Assembly: GCA_030247855.1 (NCBI GenBank)
Contig: JAPDRN010000008.1
Coordinates: 496,001 to 560,000 of the forward strand
DNA length: 64,000 nt
DNA from: Knufia peltigerae
Taxonomy: Eukaryota > Ascomycota > Eurotiomycetes > Chaetothyriales > Trichomeriaceae
Reading direction: 5' to 3'
Both the position numbers and the translations under genes were made by a program. Numbering within the stretch: position 1 is the first letter of the stretch; each line of letters begins with the position of its first letter. Positions 42,092 to 54,584 of the stretch are shown here, one piece after another. The notes beneath the pieces were generated by a model. The model searched no databases. It saw only the letters and a program-made list of their open reading frames with translations, and had not been told where the DNA came from.

Positions 42092-43965
42092 TCACGCGTC
42101 CTCGACCCTTTCCTCAACCTGTTGTGACCTTCCTTCAAGATGCGAAAAGTTCGATTGTTTCTCCATCAGAGCCTCGATTTCCCTTCCCTGGAGCTTCTTG
42201 CCGACAAAGTCTGTAAAATAATTCTTCATATTGGGAACGAAACATGCGAAGACAATGGCAAGAAGTCCCCACGATAGACATGATAGATATATGAGTCGGA
42301 ATGTAACCGTATAAGCATGCTGGAATGCCGTAAATGACGCGGCTATAATATTCGGTGCGATGCCTTTGAGAACCGAGGGATTTCCAGTTGATAGCCCTTG
42401 AATGAGTGGAGGAATCTCTGAAGCAGGAAGACCTTGTTCGATAGCCACAGGGATAACGTACTTGGGAATGTTGATGGTTAGCTTGTAAGTGAGAACACTG
42501 CCATAGATAGCAGTCGCCACAGGGGCTAGGAGAGTTCGGAAAGACGCCATCACTCCAAATGACAGACTAAGATCCTCTGGATCACAAAGTAGCATGGCCA
42601 GTGTGTAAATGATACATTCCACTGCGCCCACCCCAGTGTGAGCTAATACGACGACGGCGATGCTTGTTGACTTGTTGCCCGGGTTTGCTGCCGCCATGGT
42701 TGCCCAAAAGCTTGCACCAATACAGTTGTAGATTATCATCTGCCATTTGTGGTGACCCAGGATTTTGACAAAGCACCCTGCCAGGATACCTCCAAGGAGA
42801 ATGCCGGCGCCAACGCAGGTGGTAATCCAGCCAACAGATAAAAGACTGCCAGGGTATAGGACGGCAGCTGCTATGGGCCAAGGGAACGAGTTGAGGTAGA
42901 AGGAGACCGTGATGAATAGTCCGGAAAAGACGACCATCAGGTAAGGGGTGTTCTTGAAAATGCGGGCCGGTAGTAGAGGGTAAGGTAGACCTCTGCAGAG
43001 ATTTAGTGAGTCATTTATTGGGTAAACAAGGATGAACCTTACCATAGGCCGCAAAGGCAGCAATCAATACAGCGCCTCCAATGATACAGCCGATGACCTG
43101 GCCAGACTTGAGTCACAGCCTGTCAAGAAGTTCTAGGAATACCTACTGCTGCCCACCCCAGGAGATTCCCATCAAAAGAAGGACGAATCCAGCCGTCACA
43201 AGAATGATTCCTCCGAGGTCGAGCATATTCATACAGGACTTCAAATTCAACCTTTTACCCTTGTGGAGTAGCGTGAATGGAGGCGGATGACAGAAAAAGA
43301 AGAATAGCAAAGCAGAGCTAGCTTCGATAGCAAGAGCAAGCCAGTAGCATCCTCTCCTCCCGACAGAGGTATGCTCCACGAAGGAACGCCCAACGACTGG
43401 TGCGAAGCCACCAAATGAGAGAACCCATACGAACATGGCTGCGGTGAGGAAGCCTCGGTGTTTGTTCGCGATCAGCTCATCCATAGCTAGCGGCCAGCAC
43501 TGACCGACACCGGCGGCAAGACCGATGAGAACGCTGGCGCCAATAAGGACATCGATAGAATGAGCAGTCTTCGTCTGATCAGCCTCACGCAGAGTTCTTG
43601 TGTCTCCTCATAGCAATTGAACTTACAGCAGCCACAAGAGCACCTATAGCACCTCTGTTCTGGTTAGCATGACCATCTCCGATGGCCGGAGAGAGTGATA
43701 CGAACAAGGCATTTCCCAAAGTAAAGAACCAGCGGCGACCGAAAATATCCGTAAGTCGACCACCGATCAACATCACAATAGCACCGCTTAGGGTGCAGAC
43801 AAGCGAAATCCAGACATAGTGCTGACTGGGACCTGCAGAGGATGTGTTAGAACAGCTACAGAGAGTCTTTTCCAGCATGCTAAGATTGGTTGAGAGATAC
43901 GCGTGGGGTGAGTGACTTTTCCTCCTGCAGAGAATGGAGTAGTAAGTAGATAGGCAGACACACAA
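42092..43965 (-). CDS. MFS transporter of the TRI12/fungal efflux type (5' end uncertain)
   Basis: Recognisable parts run from HYVWISLVCTLSGAIVM and GGRLTDIFGRRWFF (the TM2-TM3 loop signature) through GVGQCWPLAMDELI. They continue with FAPVVGRSFVEHTSVGRRG and LGGIILVTAGFVLLLMGISWGG to a long final exon (42092-43063) ending VEERVEDA. Organisation and motifs match the TRI12-like 14-TM major facilitator proteins that export toxic or hydrophobic compounds, or carry siderophores. I could not find a convincing first membrane segment upstream of HYVWIS, so the 5' exon is unresolved or missing. It may export intermediates, or import the substrate. Confidence 0.75.
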
Positions 43966-45318
43966 TCAAGAAGAGTTTTACGATAATGATAGCGCTGTTG
44001 CGCACGCAGCGCAGGCAGTGAGAGTACGATGAAGATCTAGTTACTCGATCGATCTGACACTCCGTGAGTATCGCGGAGACTCGTCTAGAGGTCGTGCAAC
44101 AAGGACGACTAAGCGACGACTGTCAACGAAAGGCTGCGAGCGAAAGATGACGTCGATAGAGGTCACAGAAACGTTTTGAGCGTCGCAGCTGACAACGTCT
44201 TTACGTGCAAGGTGTACCTCTGAGTTCGAGGTTGTTGTTATTAAGTTACAGGCACGCCCTAAGTACACCTGGTGCTTCCTCCTTTACTCCTGTTATAGTA
44301 TATAAGAGTATGCAAGCCGATGTAGTAGCCAAAAATGTGTGTCTTCGACCTGTCACACTAGGATCACATCTTTTCTATGCGGACAACTTTCTGAGTCTCG
44401 AGTCTTCCGAACCCCTGACGGAGGTTGCTGATTGGCCTCGGTGGGACGACGTACGGCAAACACAACAACTGCCTTACCTACCTTGAGGATATCTCTCTAG
44501 TGTTGTCGTCAGCCTCGTTTTGGCCCTGGTTCTCTTTTTATCTGGGAATCATCTCTTTGTACGAGTCGTATTCATGTTTCTTTCCAAAAAAAAAAGGAGG
44601 CAAATGTATGCTGTTTGAAAAGAGAACATAGAGTAACCGATGAAAGAAATGCCATTACTGGAAATCCCAGTACATGCACAAACACACCCAATGGCGGTAC
44701 ATTAACGACTTACCACTGTACAAGAGACAAAAAAGTTGCCCCTCAGAGATGATCTTGATTTGAGCCTTTCTTTAATTTCGAGACAATCAGGGGGAATTAA
44801 TTCTGATCTCACGTCACCCTCAATGCGTGCGTGCGTGTGTGTGTGTGTTAGTATCTTGTCTTAATCGCGTGTCCATTTCTACTGAGATGAACAGTAACAA
44901 CGAGTGGTGCCAGCACAATGTACGGTGAAGGTACAGTGAAAGTACAAAATATATCACATGCGAGCGATGCTCCAAGCCAATCTCGAGTATAACTCGCACA
45001 GAGTGAAGAGGATATCTCTTTGGATCTGACAGAGGCGGAGATGAGATGGCGAGCCTCACCCCTTTTTGAAAATCAAAACCAATCATCATTCCGTTTTCTA
45101 TTCTTATGCTGTCGTAAAACAAGAACACAATCTGACATATGAAAAAGGTTCTAGCCCCGTGTGGCCTCGATGCCCTCTCTGTCTTTGATAGCGTACCCCG
45201 TACAAAGTCTCAAAGCAAAGTCTCACTCTCGTCACTCAGAAGATCCGTTGTCTCCCTCAGGCCGATCGACCCTACCAACCTCTGGCTCAAGGCCCCGTCA
45301 TGGCTCGTCCATTGGTAT
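43966..45318. other. Intergenic region marking the right edge of the cluster
   Basis: 1.35 kb without a gene. CCGAGG-type core (CCTCGG) at 44436-44441; an A10 run followed by GGAGG near 44587; a (GCGT)/(GT) microsatellite at 44824-44848. The last part is the 3' UTR side of the VWA-Hint gene. Confidence 0.4.
44824..44848. repeat. Short GCGT/GT microsatellite
   Basis: An alternating TGCG/TGTG tract of about 25 bp in intergenic DNA, with no sign of function. Confidence 0.7.
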
Positions 45319-47640
45319 CTACCATTCCGGACTCTCAGGCTGTTTATCCAGGCCTTTGAACCCACAAACCAGCCCGGTCGCATCGTCTCTCTCCAGTCCG
45401 ATGCACACTTTCGCCTCCCAGTCGTGATCCCACGTGAGTCTGTCCAGATTTTCGGAGACTTTGGCCCAGTCACCAAAAAATGGATGCGTTCTGACGTCGT
45501 CGTCGACTCCGCTGTCGCCTCCTCCCACCAAGCCATGTCCCAGTGTGACGCAAAAGAGTCCTCCAACCTCGGCGGCATGTGCGTTGGGGTCGTCATCAGA
45601 CTGGAGCAAGAACGAATACACGGTCCCCGTGAACGGTGTGACACTCTCTGCCACGTCGCGTGGAAGTACCCACTTCCCATCGTGCATGATGGGATGCCAC
45701 TCTGTGACTTCGAGCTGTCCCCCTCCGACCTTGCACATGTTGACACCGTCGACTTCGGTGGCGACGACAGACTCCACGCGTCTCCTCCCGAGCGGCGTCC
45801 AGACAACAGTGCCCGGCGCCACATCGTGCGCCGGTATGAACCCTCCCTGGTAGCTGGCCAATTTGACGGGGCACTCGCCGGCGAAGCACGGTGTGTTGCT
45901 GTTGTTCCAGCTCCGCATGCTGGCGACACGGGTGTGTGGCACGCTCCTCGTCCCGCTCACGGCTCCGCGCTCGTCGTACACCGGAACCACGCGCTCCGGG
46001 CGGCTGGGATGCGGCGGGGGCAGGTTGTCGAACGCAGTGTCGAGTTCACCGCGGCACTTGATGAACAACGGACTCGTCGTGCCGTACAGGAGCGGGCCGG
46101 GGTCCTTGAAGGTGTTGCACAGTTGGCGCTGGTGCGCGTGCAGAAGACTAGGCAGGTACCGATGTCCCCATTTCGCCCAGAACTGTCGTCGCGAAGAGTG
46201 GCTCATGGCTTTGCTCACTTGGCCCGCCGGCTCCTCGCCCTCGAGGTCCTGCAGGATCGATGAAAGACTTTCATCGCCATAATTGGCCAAGGCGGCGCGA
46301 ATGCTGGATGTGAGCTCACGCAAGCCCGCCTCGGCCTTCACTAGTTGGTCGGGTGAAATGACATAGTCGTGTTCGCCGTTTTGCTTGACCGGGAATAGTG
46401 TGCAAAGAAAAGCGCACAGTCGAGCTCGGAAGAAGTGGTAGTTTGAGATAGGTAGAGGAACTCCAGGAGTGGAGAGGGTCGTAGGTGAGTAGTCGATGCT
46501 GTACTCGACACCGGTTGACAACTTGTACTTGAGGGTGATGGAGACAGGGGTGCCATCGCCGTGTCCCTTGGCGAAGACAAGGTCGCGGTTCTGGCCGTAT
46601 TGAATGTTTCCAAGGCGCAAGGCGTACGGTTTGCCGATTTTGGGGATCACAAAGTCCTGAAGACCAACGCTCTCGATGGAGGTGTTGTCAGGAATGGTGA
46701 CTTCGAGGATAGCAGATGTCGCAAAGGTGGTGAAAAGATTGGCTGCCGCGTGGACGAAGACTGTCCCGATCATGCCAACGTCGGGGATGAAGCTGTAGTT
46801 ACCGTTGCCAGTTTCTGCGATGGACTGCATGAGAGCTGACCTAATGCCGTAGCCAAATCCGAAGGTGTGAATTGTGGGAACAGTGGGAATCTTTTCGCTC
46901 AAAGACGACAAGATGGGTTCGAGTTTGGCCACGTAGCCTTGCTGGGGACACATGTGGTTTGGCATACCGTCAGTGAGGACATAAAGACCCTGGAAGTTGC
47001 CGACATGGTTGGTCTTCTCAAAGAGGTTGAGTCCCGTCCGAATGCCGGCCCACAGATTCGTAGAGCCTCCACAGCGGATCGAGGTAACGCGCTTCACAGT
47101 TTCTCGTTTGTGCTCGCGGGTCATAGGAATGAGGTTTTGAACGATCTATATTCCGAATGTTAGGACGGCCCTTTGACATACCCAGAGTGATGTCCAGCTT
47201 ACCGTCGCACTATGGCTGAATGTGACAATCGCAAGTCTATCGTTTTCTGTGAGCGTCTGGAGAACAGTCCGCGCTGCGTGTTTCGTGAGATCCAATATAC
47301 TGAGACCTGCAGCCTCGCTCTCAAACGGATCTTTGACATCAGGTTGAGGTGCTGCTTCGTTCATGCTGCCGGAGACGTCGATGACCAAAACGATGTCGCA
47401 CGAGGCTCGTTCAAGATCTTGTTCCGGTTGTTTAGGTGGCTGAATCGACACCATGAGGTACTCGCTCTCCTGCAACGCTTGAACTTCCACAGAGATGCCA
47501 TGCTGACTATTGCCGGTCTGATTTGGACGTAGTGGGAGTTTGAAGGTTGCTTGAGATTCCGGTTCCGGATTGGTCACCATGAGGAAGTCGTCTTCGCCTG
47601 TGGACGAGATGCTGCGAGAGGTTTTCCCACTTCTGGTCAT
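45319..47640 (-). CDS. VWA-domain protein with hedgehog/intein-like (Vwaint/Vint) domains
   Basis: Exons 47203-47640 and 45319-47145 give 754 aa from MTRSGKTSRS; the frame is open to 47844. The VWA domain starts CDIVLVIDVSGSMN (MIDAS DxSxS), with CGGSTNLWAGI and LYVLTDGMP as later metal-site segments. A middle domain (about 330-560) corresponds to the Vwaint linker. The C-terminal part starts NTPCFAGECPVKLA and runs through GTVVWTPLGRRRVESVV to EVTEWHPIMHDGKW. This matches the Vint Hint domain with its Cys at the start and a conserved HP. The family is widespread in fungi; its function is unknown. Nothing links it to the catabolic cluster. Confidence 0.85.
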
Positions 47641-50600
47641 GATGACTTCTTTTGGGAGAGTAAAGATGTAGTTGGTACAACTGATGGGAAGTTCCTGATG
47701 ATAGATATAGGCGATGATTGCACTTTTGTTTGCGTCGTTTGTTCCGTTACACAAGCGACGTTGAAGACACAATCCAGGAAACTTGTGCACTAGACGTTGT
47801 GATACGCCGATTGCGGTGAAAGCGAGCGGTGATGTTCTCGCCACACCCCTTCACTCAAGTGCAATGCGAGCTGATTTCAATGAGGACAGAATATGGTGGT
47901 ATGAGTCAAACACTCTTTGTTGCTAGAATAAGGAATCAAGCAGCAATGAAAGGGTCAGAGTCCATGTCCCTGAGACCCTTGTGTGGCAGATGAAATATGT
48001 TTTACTTATACCTCATGGGATTTGCTCCGCGACCTCAAGTCTGCCTCCTGTTGAGAGCATCTTTTGTGCTGGAGCTTAGTTCGATGTCATTAAGGAGCCA
48101 CAACATCAGCCTCTTCACTGTAGCCATCGGCGGAACCTAATGAAGCTGCCTAGAGCGTGTGGGTTTCCCATCGCATACTTCACATCTAGTAGTACGGAAA
48201 CGTATTGGTATCGTGGCGATTGAGAAGACATGGTGAATCCAGACATCAATGTTATGGATATTGGGACTGTCCATGGTTTCACTAAACTCGAAGCTAGTAT
48301 ATTCGTAGCCTATTCGTAGCCTGATTGAGGCTCAAATGCAACCAAAGATCCGGGAGTGAAGGCTTTGCAATAACTGATTCTCGACAAAAGTGCAGACGTG
48401 GAGATTGTTGAAATGGTTGAAAGTCCCTTGTTGCCTGACGAGGCTTTATCCATTTTGGTTTGCGGGGAAAATAAACAACACAGCCTCGTTATCGACCTTG
48501 ATACAAACAAGGCTCTTTTCAAAGGCAGGAATTATTACTTAATGCAAACCGAATATAAAAAGTCTTCTCTCTTAACTATGAATCCTACATAGCACTTATT
48601 ACTGCCATATTGTGGTCACTGTTCAATTATTGGGTGATAAGTTCCTTGATTGGAACATTTCACTGGAACCAAAACTCTCCCTCGCCAGTGGCTGCTAGTC
48701 CTTGGAAGCGCCGTTTTATCATCACCCATGGCTAACTTGACGTACAAATTGTATGAAATTGAACGTGTCAGCCTTCCCCCTAGCCTCAGTCAAGACACCT
48801 CGGGATTTTGGGTCTTCCCTTGGAGGTGTCAAATCTCTCGAACACCTCAATGTGCCAACCAAAATAATCTAGAAGTTGGTCAATGGCTCGATGTCTTAAT
48901 GTCCCTGACCCTGAGTCCGCAAATTTTGCTGATGTTAGGGCTTATCAAGTCGAGAGTGCTGGAGGCTAGAGATTCGTTGTTGGTTCTCATTTTTACCATC
49001 AGGTCGCTGCGCATATTCTGCCAAACCACTTTCTGGGCATCAAAAGACCGAATATCCCAGGAAGAACCAGGCTTCCAGCTCGATCAAGACACGTATCAGC
49101 TTGCTGAAAGCAAAGCTTGCAAAATGTTGGACATAGGTTATACCCCCCTAGATGTCACTCTTGTGGACACAGTTAAAGATCTTCTCAAGGCGGAGAATGA
49201 TTCACAGTTGACAAGACCCGTGCATTCCCGGGGCTGCGCCAAGCAAGGTAGTTGATTGATGCAGTCAATGGGATGTCGCTCGAAGCTGTACAGTACTCGG
49301 AGTGACAGGAGAGTAGTACGATGCCTTGTGATGATCATCAGAGCACCCAACCCGGTGGTACCAACCTTTCTCTGCACAAGATCGACCTCGATGAAGCACG
49401 TCATGTTTAGGCCGGTCGTTCGTCGCCGAACGGCTCATCTACTATGTTTCGTTAATCAACTTAGGACCGCAGCGTAGACTAAATTGGGTGACAAGACGGC
49501 TGGGCCGGTGAGAAAGTGATGTGTCCTGTTCTTCCACAGGTTCGGGATCCTGCGGGGAACTATCTTCCCACTGTCATACAAATCAGACAAGTCAGTACTT
49601 GTATAGCCCAAAGGCATGGGCTCAGCTGTGTGGGAACTTGTGTTTCTTTCAAAGTCGACATGTCCACATCAAGGAGCGATTGGTCAAGCGGGAGACACAG
49701 TAGCCAGTCAAATTCTCTGCATAACGGCAACGTCAGGTTTTAGACAGTTTCACCGTGGTCGGCTGGGCAGTCAAGCTGTCAGGTTTGATTTCAATATCGG
49801 GCGGAAAGTCTCGCTTTGAGTCAACGACCCGAATAATCATGACGACTGGTGGCTGCAGTAGTGGAGGGCGCGCGTCGCTTCGTTCCTCGTAGCGGGCTGA
49901 AAGCCACGCGAGGAACCCACAGAGCCTATTGATTTCCTTCGGAGCAATCAAAGGATGAAGTTTGTTGTTGGCATCTGTTGGACTTGTACGGAGTACGCTA
50001 TTTTGAATGGAATGTGTGTACGTTGTGATCAGCAGAAAACCAAGTCACTCCTACAGCTTTGAAGAGTGTTCGAGGCTGGGCGGGAGACGATCCGTCCAAG
50101 CACTCCGAACCGGATACAAACAATTAGGCCTAGGCGACCCTGGAAAGCGGCAAAACAAGCTTGCCGTTGCCACGTTTTCGTGACCCCTGCACTCAGCGGC
50201 TCGGGGCCCTTCGATTCGCCCTCTGAAATGGGGGTTGCAAAGCACAAGCCAGTTCTCAGCTGAAGTGGCGCACCAGGTGGAAGGAATGTCTTGGAGCTCG
50301 TGTCGAGCAACGTCATGAGCACATGGTGCAAAGTCATGGACCTTTTATTGTGCGCCAGAAACTTAATAGTCAAGATGGTGGCAGCTTCTTCCTCGCATGT
50401 GTCCAAAACCAATATTCAGCCATGGATCGTGATCGAGGCTCGACTGAGTGCGTTGATTTTGATGCTGACTGCCGTTCGAGAGTGGATTCCTGCTCAGGTA
50501 TTGATATTGGGAGGCTGGCACTCGGAACTGGTAAGGATCGTCACCATTGAAAATTGGCACCTGCAGGATCTTTTCCCTAGGGAAGGCGTGAGAAGCCCAT

Positions 50601-53049
50601 TATCAATAGTGCGGGAGACCTTTGTCAAGTCCTGCAGGGATGGTGCGGTGCCTAGCAAGTCTTGGACAGGAACAAGGAACGAGCCTAAGGGAGGCACAGG
50701 GCCTTATTATTGTGGACAGGCCCCTGACCCGGGAGCCCGATAAGCGTGGGCTGAAGCTGACGGGGGTTTTGAAGGTGGAGAGATGGCTGTCCTGACTGCC
50801 CTCATGCATGTACTGTACGTAGTACGCGTACAGTAGACCACCAAGCGTGGCCGCTAAAAGTCCCTAGGCAGGTGTCTTCAAATATCAGGCTTCACGCTTT
50901 TATTCGGACCTTGATTCTCTTGCCATCGAATCCTGTGTTCTTGTACTCTGTTCTAGTACATGGATACATCGTGTGTTGATAGGCTCGTGCGAAAGGGATT
51001 TTCAAAGGGGCGAAATGATCGACCGAGGGACGAAAATGGTGACACGAGGTCGCCACGAGCCCGAGGGCCGATCTGTGAGAGGGGGACGGTACGAGGTACA
51101 GTATGCCGTGCTGCCTGTGGTGATGGTCAATATCCGTACCGCGTAACAAAACAACTGCAATCCTGAAGCGAAGGGGTCAGCAAGGGGTCATGAAGGGAAC
51201 ATCAAGGTTTGTGCACGTGGGCTGAATGCTTGCTAGACTTCCGGCATATGTTGCATGACTTCGGATAGCTAGTGAGGCTTCAGCAATAGGCAAGCTGCAG
51301 CTGTCACAAAATGGCCTGAATCGTACAAGATGGGCAGTCATCGATCGCATGCCCACCTCGTATATATGTCACGTCGAATCTGTGATCAATGGGTTCATTT
51401 CCCCCTCCGACTGGTGGGTGCTGAGGTGTTGGTACCAGTACGTATGTATGTACCTCCGCCAAAGAAGCTCCACGATAGCGTCGTATGCGGTGCCGCTCGC
51501 AGAGGGACCAGCAGCAGCCAATCCGAGATTTCACGCGATCGTCGTACGATTTCCCAATGTTGTTGTGACCTACTAGCCAGATGAATACAGGATCTGTTTA
51601 TCGCAAATGTAGATACGACAGATAGGAGTTGTCAATTGAGATTTTTGTCAGAAGAGAGGGGGTGGAGGGCTGAGTGGTTGATTGAGCTTCTGGGTGCGGT
51701 GTTGGGAATGGGTGCACTGCATGTGAGGGAGACAGACGAGCAGGATCACTGTCTCCGGCTTCGAATGGGGGGGAATGGGGTGGGCACTGGGAGGCTTTCT
51801 GGTACCCGGAGTAGAGGCCGAGTACCCCAAATAAGCCACCGGCTGGGCACTAGATGCGCCTGGCAAATTACGCAGCGTCTCCCCCCCTGTGCCTTCGCTC
51901 GTCTTCCGCTATCGACTTTATCTTCCTAGGTTCTGAAAAGTGCTCTGTGCATTATCTGTCCGAATGCAGCAGTGGCCAAAAACTGGAGAACGGGAGCTAA
52001 AGAGTAGTAGAGAGACTGTTGAACGGGTCTTTCATCTGCCACTGTCACCTCGACTCGACTGCGACAAACCGCATCTTCTTTGAACTGCAACCTCTTGTTT
52101 CTTCCTTCTCACTTCCCCTCTATACGCTCTTTCAGGGCGCCCGCAATCGCCTACGTATCTAAGCGAACCATATCCTCTTCTCACAAGTCTCGGTCCTGAT
52201 TCGATCGCACCATCTGCGGTCTGAAACCCTCACCACAGCCCTCCTGCGTTGCTCGGTTCAGCAAATAACCCCATTTACTCCTCCGTCGAACCTCGATCGT
52301 CCACTCAGCAGCAGCGTCGGTCGCATCGTCGTCGACGCAACTTCCCGCCGCAGGCTTGGGTCTCGTGTCTCTCCCTCTCGCTGGTGCATGTGCGACACTC
52401 GGCTCACGGACCTTATCATTCGAAGAAACTGCGACAATCCTGGCCGGTCGCATTGTCTCGACCCCGATCCACGATATCTCTCGGCGCCACGTTTTCAGGA
52501 GTTGCTCGCACTTCCTGAAACAATTGCTTTGCGGCTGTGTAAAACAAGCAAGATTCTGGAACCTTGCCACGAGGCACCTGCCCTACGCAGTCAGCCCATC
52601 GGCGTGCAAGAGGAGGAGTTCTGTCGAGCTGTCTTTGACGCAGCTCGCTTTGCGCTCCAACAGACAATTTGATCAAACCTGTCAAGGGGATAGGTAGAGT
52701 ACATCGTTGTGCTTGCCGCTAACAGGTCACATCCACGACCAGCTACTGGGTGTACCAGCGTCGGCATTCTGCCTCCGGGCATAAAATCTCCAGCACGAAA
52801 GAGCCTGTATCACATTTTTGCTGCCGTGTCAGCACTTCTAAACCACCGCTCGCCGCACATCATCTGGCGTACCATTTCAGCAGAGACATCAGCCAATTGT
52901 CTCGCAAGATCCCAGGCTCGTCGAATTGACGGGTCAGGGACTATTCAGCTGTTGCAAAGAACGTATGTGAATCCATAACAACTATAGTCGACTTCCCAAG
53001 CTTGTCTCATTCGCCTGGCGAGCGACAAGTAAACAAAAATTTCGCAAAC
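47641..53049. other. Gene-poor 5.4-kb stretch
   Basis: No frame here shows a known domain. The longest (48650-49255, plus, 201 codons) has no family resemblance. A direct repeat TATTCGTAGCC occurs twice in tandem at about 48299-48320. The right 850 bp (52.2-53.05 kb) are C/T-rich with several small upstream ORFs and probably form the long leader of the bHLH gene. No transposon ends or long repeats were seen. Confidence 0.45.
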
Positions 53050-54584
53050 ATGGAGACCACAAGCCACCGTCCATGGGAGACAAATCCTACTCATTCTATT
53101 CCCCAAACCACCCAGACATTACCTTCGATAGCTTCTTTGACTTCAAAGCTGCCTGTACAACCTATCGACAGACCTTCGCCAGACCTTTCAATCCTGCCGC
53201 CGCAGAGAGACTCTGGTAGTTGGATGACACCCGGAACACGTTGGTCTCTCCCTGCGCGACAGGATTTATATTTGAGCTAATGTCATTTAGGTTCTTCTGT
53301 TAACTCTGCGAACTCCATGCCTTATCTGAATTCCGCTCATTCTCCTACGGGACCTTCACCATATACACCTGAGAACACCACGGCCCCACCCGCACCGTTC
53401 AATTCGGCTTTGTCGCACCAGACAAATGGCCTTCCCACGCCATCCTCTGACTTAAATCAGCACCGTGGCAGTGGAGACTATGATGAATCTAGGCGAGGAA
53501 GCGTCACAAATAGCATTCACCACGGCATGAACAACTTAGGGTTAGGGCCAACTTCGCCCTATACTAGCACCAATGCTTCGCAGACTTCGCTGGTTTCTGG
53601 TCTTCAGAGAGAACGGGGCATACAACAGAATGGCTATAACGGTAGCCGCTATTCCACTATGAACAACCCAGCTGCTCCTTATGCTTCAAGTCGTGGCGGA
53701 CGAAGTGGGTTCGTAGGAGGACGCGTTGCGCCTCCAATTTTGGAAAATCCAAAGCAGGAAGTGTACAGCGCAGAAGCTCCGACTAGGGGTCAGGCATATG
53801 CCTTTCCTGATCCTGAGGCTGCTCCTAGACAACAGGGGCGGGCGCCTTCCACCTTCTCGAGAAGAAACAGCTTTGCGGAATCCTTTACTAGCAGTATCCT
53901 GACCGTTGAGTCGTCTCGACTACCTCTCGGACAGCATGGTAGATCCACCAATCCCCATGACTATTCACCGATACTGACAGCCGATCTATCAGAACTCCCA
54001 GAAGCTCATCACCATTCCCTTCAACACAAACAAGTCGATAGCTTACGAGGTGATCCTGATTCTCCCAACGGAAATACGCCGTACAGTCGAACTCCAGAGC
54101 TTCGGATCACACACAAGCTTGCGGAGCGAAAGCGCAGAAGTGAGATGAAGGATTGCTTTGAGCAACTCAGGGCTCGGCTGCCTGCCAGCCAGAACAATAA
54201 ATCAAGCAAGTGGGAAACACTATCGCGCGGTAAGCATCCTCACCTTGAAATTTTCTTGACTCTTTCGCTAATGTCTCGCAAGCTATTGATTATATTACCC
54301 AACTGGAAACCCAAAACAAACAAGCGCGGGTTGATTATGAATCTCAAAGACTAAAGCTCGCAGAGCTGGAAGCGAAAATGCACGAGATGAGCCAGCAAAT
54401 GCGAGGCATTCAGCAACCGCAGAGTTCGTTCCCTCCCCCGCCGAACGTGATACCACAGAGTCCCCTCGGTTACGGATCACATTTCAACAACCACGATGGC
54501 GCCGGCGAGCCCAACCGAACATTACCGCCAATCATGACTACAAATTCTATGCAAGGTATACAATATTCTGAAGAACGACGATAA
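53050..54584 (+). CDS. Basic helix-loop-helix transcription factor
   Basis: Three exons; the first intron joins RDSG to SSVNSANS, the second falls inside the HLH. The N-terminal 270 residues are low-complexity and rich in Ser, Pro, Asn and Gly. The DNA-binding domain is THKLAERKRRSEMKDCFEQL (basic region plus helix 1). It is followed by RARLPASQNNKSSKWETLSR and helix 2, AIDYITQLE. The basic region has the H-E-R pattern (H-x3-E-R-x-R-R) of E-box CACGTG binders. A coiled-coil (LAELEAKMHEMSQQM) follows. Probably a nuclear general regulator of the INO4/Myc-like type. The long C/T-rich leader with small ORFs suggests translational control. Confidence 0.88.

Noticed and set aside
45139..46263. A 374-codon plus-strand frame and another of 139 codons
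   Set aside because: It lies antisense to the VWA-Hint coding exon, which has clear domains. The plus frame has no domain and reflects GC-rich third positions.
48650..49255. A 201-codon plus-strand frame in the gene-poor region
   Set aside because: No domain, no plausible splice partners and no conserved motif in any frame. Kept only as part of the gene-poor stretch.
52388..52672. A 94-codon frame upstream of the bHLH gene
   Set aside because: No domain and no splice link to METTSH at 53050. More likely a small upstream ORF in a long leader.
53536..53551. TTAGGGTTAGGG-like bases, with CCCTAACCTAACC near 55857
   Set aside because: Only two units each; one lies inside the bHLH coding exon. 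Not telomeric DNA.
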